Source: an uncultured Oscillospiraceae bacterium
Lineage (GTDB): Bacteria; Bacillota; Clostridia; Oscillospirales; Oscillospiraceae
Direction of reading: 5' to 3'
DNA length: 64,000 nucleotides
NCBI GenBank assembly: GCA_947589545.1
Contig: CANQBA010000011.1
Coordinates: forward strand, 1 to 64,000
This document shows, piece after piece, positions 49,490-58,500 of this stretch (the stretch's first letter is position 1; the number at the start of each line of letters is the position of its first letter). Position numbers and translations under genes: made by a program. Below the pieces are notes generated by a model, which searched no databases, was not told the DNA's origin, and was given only the letters and a program-made list of their open reading frames with translations.

Positions 49490-52400
49490 AATACATCGTT
49501 GACACAATCATCAAAACCATTAGCAGTCAAAATCCCCGGCCGAATGAGCAGCTTCGCATTCGCATAAGCGGATTTGAGGATGTGAGAATTTATGAGGCTG
49601 TCGCAAAGCGCCTTCATGATACCTATGACGGGAGACTTGCCGTCGAGACGAGACTGTCAAAAGAGAAGTGTAATGAGTTTAAAAAAGATTCTCAATCGAA
49701 CCAAACAGCCATGCTCTCATTAGAGGCGCATGGTTGGGTCGCCATGAAGAATAGCCTCACCTACTATAGAAACCTTCCGCTGAGTGAGGCTCAGTTGATC
49801 GTGATCATGGGCACCGAGGCGGTGGACGATCAGGGCGGATTAAGTGACTTTTATTATCTTGACCCTGAAAAGCTGGTTTCTGAGCTTGTCCCGAATTACT
49901 ATTTAGCGTTTTCACCTATTGCGGGCGGGTGGACCGATGACGAGAAGAAATGCGTCAATAAACTGTATGGTGATTTGTTTTCCCTTGTGCCGATCAACCT
50001 CTGCAAATTCAGTGATTTGGCAGATTCATGGGGAACGCTATCTACTATAGAGGATTTCGTTGAAAGGTTTTTTGAGCAGCTCCCGTTGTGGGGCTTATGC
50101 CGTGTTCGAGACACGCTTCCAACGGTCAATCAAATCATCAAGACCGGCAGGAAGAACCTGCTTCAAACGAACTATGACTTTATTACCCGTAAACTGTTTG
50201 CAAAAATGACGATCAAACAGTTTAATAATTATTTAAATAAAGTTGAGTTATATCAGAACGGCACAGAAACGAACAAGGAGAACACAAAAAAGTACCCTGA
50301 GGATTGGACAGGCTGGTCAAATCAGAGCGTAAAGTCCCTACTGACATATTCCAATTCCCTCTCTCAATTTATCCGCGGAGAGAACATAGAGGAAAACCGC
50401 AGGCAGCTCCAAGGAGTGGATTTTGCCATTACGGAGTACGTTCTGGGAATCACACTGCCTGATGTCGTTGTTCACAAGAAAAAGAAGTTGTCCGTCACTG
50501 GTGACCCCTATTTCGCTTTTTTAAAGGCGATATGCGCCTCAATTGCCTGTGAGGATACTGAGCCCTTCGACACGATCAGGGTAAAGGTATCTTCAATTGA
50601 GCTGGCCGATGCTGTCGACTCGCTGATAGATGCGGATGAATCGGCGCAATTAGCAACTGCCTGGAAAAAGGTATGTTGGTTTGCCGGGGGAGTCATCGAG
50701 TATATCAATAGCATCGGATTTGAGGTCAATGGAAACGAAATAAGCATCGAGAGCGATGATTCTTCCCCATTTGACTCAAAATGTGTGGAGCTTAATATCT
50801 CAGAGGGGCTCATTTCTACAGCGGCGGCCAGCAAAAAGCTGGACAAAGTGAGTTTTGAGGTGGCTCACTACCACCAGGGGAAGTCCACGGACATTCGGCA
50901 CAGCTTTGAGTGGACCTTTACCCTTCACGACGATTGGGTCATCGCCTTTGACCAGATGTGCTTGCAATACGAGCAATGGGATGAAGATCAAATCGACGCA
51001 GCCGTACCTGTGTTGACGGTAGACAAGTATGAGGCTTTGATGAACGCGAAGAGCGAAGAGGAGTTCCTTGACGTCTTTGAGTTATCCTCCCTCTCCTTTG
51101 ACTTGAACCTAAGCGCCGAGGCGCAAAAACAGCTTGTGCCCGATGGGACGATCGAATGGCGTGCGGAGTATTCAGCCCTTGGCCGGAGCTTTGTGAGTTT
51201 TTGCAGGAGCCTTACCAGCGTTGGATTCTACGCGGATATTCTTCAAAACCAGAAGGGCGAGTGCAAAGCCAACCGGTTTATTGACGGATATGTCAAACTC
51301 GGCGATTTGATCGTGAACAGTACCTTCACTCAGAAGTCAGAGTGGGTGATGGATTATTTTACCCATGCTTTTGCTATTGAAAGTTCTACAAGAGCGATCA
51401 CAACTGGTGAAAACGATACCGGGTGTATCATTCCGCCCTTCCACCCCGCTATACTGCAAAAAATGATTGATAGGGTCGTTTTTGTGGCGGATGGGTGCCG
51501 TGAATGGCTTCATGATAACGAGGAGATGCACGCCTCGTTTGATAAGATCTGTTCCATGGTGAATGAGCTGGCTCAGCTGTCACAGATCCAAGAGGGGGTT
51601 GACATTTTCCCCAGTATAAAGGGTACATTTTTTGGAACAACACAGGGTTTTGCCAACTACTGCATTTGCGGGGAATGCGAAAGATCTTCTAAAATGCGGA
51701 TGACAGCCCTTATGAAGAAAGACGCCGTGTTTGACGATGATTTTTCTGACGGAGCTCTCAAGACAATGAACGTCTCAGCAAAAATGTTTGCTGATGTTCT
51801 GGAGACGTACAAAAAGGCACTGCCGAACTATTCTTTTAATCTCTCCATAGCGGTGATCAATCCAGAGGACCTGCAGCCAATCATTGCGGCTCTCTATCAA
51901 TATATCAGCACAGTAAAGAAAGAGCCCGGAGCAGATGAAAAAGCCATTCAAATCAGATTGCATGTCCTTGTTCGTCCTAAAAACAAGGGGGGGAAGAACT
52001 ATCTGTCCTACTGGGCAAATACGTTCTTCAATCAAGATGAAAATGTCGATTTGAAAATCTATCTGAACGAGTGGAATAACAATGACGACCTTGAAAAGCT
52101 GTTGGACACGAATCTGGACCTGATTTTCCTGATGGATGTGTTGGTGCTGAACCAACTGCGATTTGTGCGGCAAAATGCGGAATCGAGTGGAAGCGGGCTC
52201 AGCGACTGCCGGTTTCCCATTGTGTTTAAACCGGCACCTGTTTCGGTTGCATATGTCAAGAGAAGTATCGAGCTGACACAACAACAATTTGGCGCGGCAA
52301 CGATCCACAGTCAGGTCGTTTACTACAGGGAGACCTACGAGTCATTCCCTTACCAAAAACAGCTTGTCGTTCGAGAGGCGAGTATTGACAAAGAACGCAA

Positions 52401-54768
52401 GGACTTGATTGTGATGCTCCACCGAAAATCCAATTGGGTAGTTTGTGTGGACAGCGGGATGGACGGTGCATTGCTCCGAGACAGGGAAGGCAAAAACCAG
52501 GATTATTCTATTATCGGCTTCAGCACAGGTAAGGGGCCGCATGGGCAATATAACCTGACGATAACAGCTAGAAATTCTATTATCAACGCTGTTGAGGCAA
52601 AGCTAAAAAGGAGACTGCAAAAGTCCTTTTCCTGGGACAAGTTGAAAACGACGGTGGCGGCTCGAGTCTGCATGGATGAGGCCAGGAATCTGGACGGGGT
52701 GAGTTTGCTAAGTGCCATCAACCCGAAAGACGAAAACATCCATGAGTTTTTGGCCTATGTCCTTACTTCTCTCCAGGCGAAAAAGGAACGCAGCGCATCA
52801 GCTCTGCAGGTCGTGGTTCATCTCGATTCCTATCAGCACTGGTTTGAGAGCAACATCCTTGAGGAGAAGGTCGAGAACAGATCAAGACCTAATTTCCTTC
52901 AAGTGTCGGCGGACATTGGCGACGATGGCAAAATCCATCTTGACGCAACCGTCATAGAATGCAAAATCGCAAAATATGACAATGCGGAAGAGCGAAAAGC
53001 CGATGCGATCCAGCAGGTCAAACACGGGATAGAGCATCTTTCAAAACTGTTTGACCCAAGATCGACGTCCATTCGCCGCCGTTATTGGTTCGCACAATTA
53101 TATAGAGCTTTGGCCTTTTCGCAAATCACGTTCCAATCGGATACGCTGGCGTTTCAGCGCCTTTCCGAGCAGATGCGAGACATTCTCGAGGGCAGCTTTG
53201 AGATCTCTTGGTTCGGGAAGATCATGGGCTATTGGAAGGATATGCCCGGAGAGAATGAGATCATAACCACCATGTCCATGGTCCCCATGATCAAGTTACA
53301 TGAGGTTCCGCAAAAAAGGATCCAGAGGATACTCCTTGATGATGACGATGCTGCGGTCGAGTTTGTGTCAGTTGTCGAGGAGGACGAAACAGATATCCCC
53401 GAGGAAGAGGAGGACGAGAGCGTTTCCGTTCAAGCCGCCCATGAAACAACTCCTGCGAAAGAGACTGCGGAAGAGGTTTCGACAGACCTGAGCGCGACAA
53501 ACGAAAACAGTTACTCCGGCGAGACTGCCTCTACCTCTCAGGAAGAAGAGAAGGCCCCCGTGCTTGAACCGGTATTGGATACGGGAAAACAGCCGACGCC
53601 CCCCTCCCAAGCTAAAACTGAGAAGCCTGAAGTTATCCAGAAAAGAGCTCTGGAGGATGTCAGAGTATTCATCGGAAAGGACAAGGCCGGGAATAAAGTC
53701 TTTTGGGATTTTGGCCATCCGAAACTTGCTAACCGCCATCTGCTCATAACCGGCACTTCCGGCCAAGGAAAGACCTATAGCATTCAGGCCATGTTGAAGG
53801 AGCTGGCCGAGAACGGTATCTCCTCTGTGATTTTTGATTACACAGAGGGATTCCGCGAGGACCAGCTTGAACCGGCGTTTAGAAACGCTTTGGCAGATCG
53901 AATCTCTCAACAGGTCGTTTATGTGTCGGGGATTCCCATTGATCCCTTCAGACGTCATGAGATCGAGATCGGAGATTTTAAGGTGCCGGAGAAGGTTTCA
54001 GACGTCTCTCAGAGGATCGCCGCCATCTTCACACACGTCTATAACTTTGGCGAACAGCAATTTGGCGCTATATACTCAGCGTGCAGTGACGCCATGAACA
54101 CCTACGGGGACCAGACAGATATATTCAAATTTAGGGAAAAACTCAAGGAGCTGGGCAATCCTGCCGCAAAATCGGTCCTGACAAAGATGGCCCCGTTCTT
54201 TGACAGCGTGGAGTTCCAAAAGGATGCCGAATTTGACTGGAACTCAGTTATCCGCTCTGATGGGTCAATCATCATTTTCCAGTTGACGCATTATGTGAGG
54301 GAGATCCAGGTGATCATCACGGAAATGATGCTGTGGGACGCTTGGCATTATTTCAAAAAGAATGGTGATAAGAACACGCCCTTTGTAGTGGTGCTTGACG
54401 AGGCGCAGAACCTCTCCATGAAAGACGGTTCTCCCGCGGAGGTCATCCTACGGGAGGGAAGGAAATTTGGCTGGTCAGCGTGGTTCGCTACGCAAAGTCT
54501 GAAATCACTGTCGGAAAATGAGGTAGTCAACCTCCGCCAGGCTCCATTTTCACTCTATTTCAAGCCTACGGATGATGAGATCCTTAAGATCGCAAAGCAG
54601 ATCGATCCCACATCCAGCAACAGCTGGGTGACCCAGATCAAGGGATTGCACAAGGGGCAGTGCGTTGTAGTTGGTGACCGAGTTCGCACGGATGGTACTT
54701 TTGGTACATTCAAGCCAACGGTCACGAATGTCACGTCATTTGAAGAAAGAGAACATGAAGAAGTATAA
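49486..54768 (+). CDS. dptH: DptH-like HerA/FtsK-type ATPase of a phosphorothioation-dependent restriction complex
   Basis: A 1760-residue protein, the right size for DptH (DndH). The first 1270 residues are mixed and contain no known motif. An acidic, low-complexity linker rich in Glu, Ser and Thr spans about 1295-1400. The C-terminal domain is a HerA/FtsK-like translocase: Walker A GTSGQGKT at 1423-1430 and Walker B VVLDEAQNLS with Asp1638-Glu1639, then WFATQSLKSL. DndH provides the ATPase/translocase of the DndFGH complex. It begins at GTG 49486, four bases inside dptG, and its end overlaps the next gene by 14 bases. Confidence 0.82.
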   Translation: MKYIVDTIIKTISSQNPRPNEQLRIRISGFEDVRIYEAVAKRLHDTYDGRLAVETRLSKEKCNEFKKDSQSNQTAMLSLEAHGWVAMKNSLTYYRNLPLSEAQLIVIMGTEAVDDQGGLSDFYYLDPEKLVSELVPNYYLAFSPIAGGWTDDEKKCVNKLYGDLFSLVPINLCKFSDLADSWGTLSTIEDFVERFFEQLPLWGLCRVRDTLPTVNQIIKTGRKNLLQTNYDFITRKLFAKMTIKQFNNYLNKVELYQNGTETNKENTKKYPEDWTGWSNQSVKSLLTYSNSLSQFIRGENIEENRRQLQGVDFAITEYVLGITLPDVVVHKKKKLSVTGDPYFAFLKAICASIACEDTEPFDTIRVKVSSIELADAVDSLIDADESAQLATAWKKVCWFAGGVIEYINSIGFEVNGNEISIESDDSSPFDSKCVELNISEGLISTAAASKKLDKVSFEVAHYHQGKSTDIRHSFEWTFTLHDDWVIAFDQMCLQYEQWDEDQIDAAVPVLTVDKYEALMNAKSEEEFLDVFELSSLSFDLNLSAEAQKQLVPDGTIEWRAEYSALGRSFVSFCRSLTSVGFYADILQNQKGECKANRFIDGYVKLGDLIVNSTFTQKSEWVMDYFTHAFAIESSTRAITTGENDTGCIIPPFHPAILQKMIDRVVFVADGCREWLHDNEEMHASFDKICSMVNELAQLSQIQEGVDIFPSIKGTFFGTTQGFANYCICGECERSSKMRMTALMKKDAVFDDDFSDGALKTMNVSAKMFADVLETYKKALPNYSFNLSIAVINPEDLQPIIAALYQYISTVKKEPGADEKAIQIRLHVLVRPKNKGGKNYLSYWANTFFNQDENVDLKIYLNEWNNNDDLEKLLDTNLDLIFLMDVLVLNQLRFVRQNAESSGSGLSDCRFPIVFKPAPVSVAYVKRSIELTQQQFGAATIHSQVVYYRETYESFPYQKQLVVREASIDKERKDLIVMLHRKSNWVVCVDSGMDGALLRDREGKNQDYSIIGFSTGKGPHGQYNLTITARNSIINAVEAKLKRRLQKSFSWDKLKTTVAARVCMDEARNLDGVSLLSAINPKDENIHEFLAYVLTSLQAKKERSASALQVVVHLDSYQHWFESNILEEKVENRSRPNFLQVSADIGDDGKIHLDATVIECKIAKYDNAEERKADAIQQVKHGIEHLSKLFDPRSTSIRRRYWFAQLYRALAFSQITFQSDTLAFQRLSEQMRDILEGSFEISWFGKIMGYWKDMPGENEIITTMSMVPMIKLHEVPQKRIQRILLDDDDAAVEFVSVVEEDETDIPEEEEDESVSVQAAHETTPAKETAEEVSTDLSATNENSYSGETASTSQEEEKAPVLEPVLDTGKQPTPPSQAKTEKPEVIQKRALEDVRVFIGKDKAGNKVFWDFGHPKLANRHLLITGTSGQGKTYSIQAMLKELAENGISSVIFDYTEGFREDQLEPAFRNALADRISQQVVYVSGIPIDPFRRHEIEIGDFKVPEKVSDVSQRIAAIFTHVYNFGEQQFGAIYSACSDAMNTYGDQTDIFKFREKLKELGNPAAKSVLTKMAPFFDSVEFQKDAEFDWNSVIRSDGSIIIFQLTHYVREIQVIITEMMLWDAWHYFKKNGDKNTPFVVVLDEAQNLSMKDGSPAEVILREGRKFGWSAWFATQSLKSLSENEVVNLRQAPFSLYFKPTDDEILKIAKQIDPTSSNSWVTQIKGLHKGQCVVVGDRVRTDGTFGTFKPTVTNVTSFEEREHEEV

Positions 54769-55564
54769 TTTGAACTTTCATCAAACTTTTCCTCCAACAG
54801 CCGAGTACATTACGCGGCTGTTGGAGGTGTGCGATCATGGAGAAGCCCTCACAAAAGAACAAATCTCCGAGCTTACGGGGATACCGACAGGGACAAGCAG
54901 CGGGAAGGTCGAGCCACATATCTGCTACGGGGAATATATGGGCCTGTTGCGGGATGACCGTGCCGAGGGAAAACACCTTTTGCGGCTGACGTCTCTTGGT
55001 AAAGAGCTTCTGGAGCAGGATCCTGGTCTGCGAGAAAAGGTATCGACCGCCGTTTGCCATGCGAGGATCACATCCCGTTACGGCGGTGCGACACTTTGGA
55101 CAGTGATCATAAAGGATATATTCCCAAAATACCCGCAGGGGATCAGCGATGCGCTTCTTAAGGATGAACTGGAAAAGAGATATGGCATGCCCACGAAAAC
55201 CGGTCCCTTCTTCAGCTCCTACTCTGGCATGTTCGATAACCTTGCACTGTTCAATAAAACGGGAAACCTGGTCGGCTTGGGCAGCGGGATTATAGATAGG
55301 GAATTGCTCTACGTTTACGCTTACGCCCTTTTGTATGAGTGGGAAAACGCATTTCCGGACCAGGTGGAAATCACCGCACCGGAGCTGGGCTCCCTGAGTA
55401 TTGCTGAGACATTTGCCTTTTCGGGAAAAGTGTTTTACGAGGTCATTGAGCTGCTGGCAGAGAAGGGGATCGTTCGCTTCAACCGTCAACTTGCTCCGTA
55501 TACCCTTTTGCGTTTGCGTGGTTCAGAGGATATAATACCGTCCCTTTATAGCGAACTTTGCTGA
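54755..55564 (+). CDS. Winged-helix protein related in layout to DUF4007
   Basis: A 269-residue protein. It starts MKKYNLNFHQTFPPTAEYITRLLE, where FHQTFP resembles the FRAHETF of the DUF4007 protein at 40510. The region KEQISELTGIPTGTSSGKVEPH reads as a helix-turn-helix. The C-terminus (FSGKVFYEVIELLAEKGIVRFNRQL) is winged-helix-like, as in the first DUF4007 protein. It starts inside dptH (14-base overlap) and is followed by a giant ATPase after 19 bases, repeating the DUF4007 + ATPase order seen at the front. I propose an SspB-like partner; no exact family is recognised and the start is poorly marked. Confidence 0.62.
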   Translation: MKKYNLNFHQTFPPTAEYITRLLEVCDHGEALTKEQISELTGIPTGTSSGKVEPHICYGEYMGLLRDDRAEGKHLLRLTSLGKELLEQDPGLREKVSTAVCHARITSRYGGATLWTVIIKDIFPKYPQGISDALLKDELEKRYGMPTKTGPFFSSYSGMFDNLALFNKTGNLVGLGSGIIDRELLYVYAYALLYEWENAFPDQVEITAPELGSLSIAETFAFSGKVFYEVIELLAEKGIVRFNRQLAPYTLLRLRGSEDIIPSLYSELC

Positions 55565-55583
55565 TGAGTGGGAGGCCGTAAAT

Positions 55584-58500
55584 ATGAGATTTGGCGAAGT
55601 ATTGTCTTTCCGAAAAGATATTTTCTTTGACGGAGCCGTACAGATCGATTGGTTTTATAACCCGGTACGGACGAAGACCGTTGCGGAGAACTTTGTATTC
55701 CACGGCAGTGAATACTTTGGCGTAAGTGATTCGGGTGGCAAAAAACTGACCGATACGGTCCAGTTTGTCCATGACATCGTCATGAAAGTATCTGACGACC
55801 AGCATGTGAACCCTCTTTCCCTTGCTATAGCTGGCTATGGCACCGGAAAGTCGCATTTGGCGGTCACACTGGCGGATCTGCTCTCTGGTGAAGACTATCA
55901 GCCTGATGTCCATAGGACCATCATCAAAAATATTGCGGCAATAGATGGGCAAAAGGCCGCCTTGATCGCTCAAGCCACCGGGCGCCCTAACCTGGTATTG
56001 GTTCTCAACGGGATGAAGGACTTTAACCTCAACTATGAGCTGCTCAGAGCCGCACAGAGATCACTTCGCCTCTATGGTTGCTCTGATGACAATTTGAAAA
56101 AACTGAACCGAGCGATAGAAACGGCATTCCGCTTTTTTGAGCGCAATGCCTCCTCCTTGCTCGGCCTGTTTGAAGAAAAGGCCCGTTCTTTCGGTTATTC
56201 ACAAACGGGTCAAGAGTTGGTTGATATACTGCGTCTACAGCTTGGTGAGGAAGAATCGGCGTTTGATGTGATCAACGCTGTCTACAATGAAATAAATGGC
56301 AACGAGATCCGCTGGGATGAGGGGGTTTCCGCGACCTCAGTTTTAGAGACCTTGCTGAGTGAATACTGCGGGATCAGCGGCCCCTTTAACAAGATCGTTC
56401 TCATCTTTGACGAGTTTGGAAGATATTTAGAGTATGCGTCTGCGACCACGACAGCGCGTTCAGGAGATTCCGCTCTTCAGCAGATTTTTGAGTGCGCCCA
56501 GAATGCGGAAGGGGCCATTCAAGTCGTTAATTTCATCCAGTCCGATATTAAGAGTTACCTGCAGCGCGTCGATCAGACGAGCAACATCAGCAGATACATA
56601 GGCCGGTATGACGCCAGCGATAAATATTATCTCTCATCAAACCTGGAAACCGTTTTTGCCAACCTTATTCAACGTGTTGATAAGGATGCCTTTGGAAGGA
56701 CGATCCGTCCTTGGCAGCAGGGGAGAGAGGCCCTTTGGAATGATATTTTCAAGGACATGAATCGCTGGCTTCCCACCAAGGGTGTGTGGAAGGACTACTC
56801 CTTGTTCCGCCAGGTCGTTGTTGAGGGGATATATCCCCTTCACCCCTTGGCGACTTACATGCTGTCACAGCTATCAGACTATTTACAGAACCGCTCCTCG
56901 CTGATGCTCCTGGGGCGATATGTGAACGAGTATGAAAATACAGAGCTCACCCCAGAAGCGATTCCTTTAGTCTACCCCGAGACCTTGCTGTCGGGGGACT
57001 TATTTACGGAGATGCTGTCCGCAGAGGAAGAGGGACGGCAGTACAGCCAGCACTGTATTCGATACAGTAACATCCTCCGAAAATACGAGGATAAGCTGTC
57101 TGACCATTCTAAGATGATCCTGAGAGCGAACCTTGCTATGCGCATCCTTCGCTGCAGGATCGACAGCTATGAGGACGTCAAGCACGCAATCAGTATTTTT
57201 TCTGGACTTGATCAAGGGGTCATCGAGGAAGAACTCGTATGGCTTGAAAACGAGTATGCGATCCTCGGATACGACGAGCACTCATACTGCTTCGATTTTT
57301 TGGAGGACTCCAGTGGTGCCCATGATTTCAAAACGTTTTTCAAGCGGCTTCGGGCAAATACAGCTTTTTCATACAGTGTACTTGAAGAATCGAAGATCCG
57401 GGAATGGGCCGATGTCCTTACGCCCCAGACATCCAATTTTGCCGCGAAACACAAGATCAAAACCAACGAGTGGCAATATGAGCAGGATCTCTTCTCAATA
57501 AACGAACTGTCGGAACCCTTTGTTCAGACCTGCATAGAGGCCTGGAAAGCGGCCATCACTCCTGATAAACTGAAAGGAAAACTGATTTGGCTTTACCTGA
57601 ACAGGGATTCAGCAAGCAATGCGTTGGAACTGGCCTGTTCTCTGGCTAAGAAGGTCGAGGGAACACCGATCGTGTTCATGCTTCTGAATGATACAGAGGA
57701 CAGACTAAACAACGCCCTGTGCGACTATCTCGCTCTGCAAGCTGTCTCAGAGGCTGACCGACAGAAATATGGCCGCCATTATATTGATAAGCTCGAGCAA
57801 ACGGAAGAGAATATCAAAAATGCCTTTGATCAACTGAAAAAGCAGAGACAAAGGATCACCGGGCACGGCGTACAAACTCTCGAGAGCCGTTTGGCGGTCG
57901 CATTAACAGATATCTTTGAGAACGTTTACCCGAAGGTCATCCCCTTTGATTTTGACGGATTTGACAGCAAGCAGCCCGGAAAAGCGAGAAAAGCATTTTG
58001 TTCCATCGTCCGTCTGCTCCTATCGGGGTCGGTCAACGGAGATACGATCCATTCGTTTCCCTCCGAAGTCAGGAACCGTCTTGAGGCGACACTTTTTCAT
58101 ACAGGTGCTTTTTCCTGGAAGGTCATTAACGCAAATTATCAGATCATCCCTCCCGAACAGAAAAATGTGCGGGCTGTTTATGAGGAGATCGTTGATATGC
58201 TTCCCGAGGGAAACGAGATCCCTCTGGACAGATTGATCGCCAAATTGGTCGCACCCCCTTACGGCCTGAATGATTACGTCTCCGTGTATTTGCTGTTTAC
58301 CCTGTGCGCAAATATGAGCTATTGCCTGCGTGTAGTGGTGAATGGAGCAGTATACAGCATTGCGGCATGGAGAGATGAAGTTATACAGGACAGCAAAATC
58401 GACCTGGGGACAATCAGGAAGTCCACATTGAAGCGAGTCAATGCCGGCGCAGTGGCTGACAGCTTTTTGCGGATGTTTGCTCGGATAGATAACAATGTGG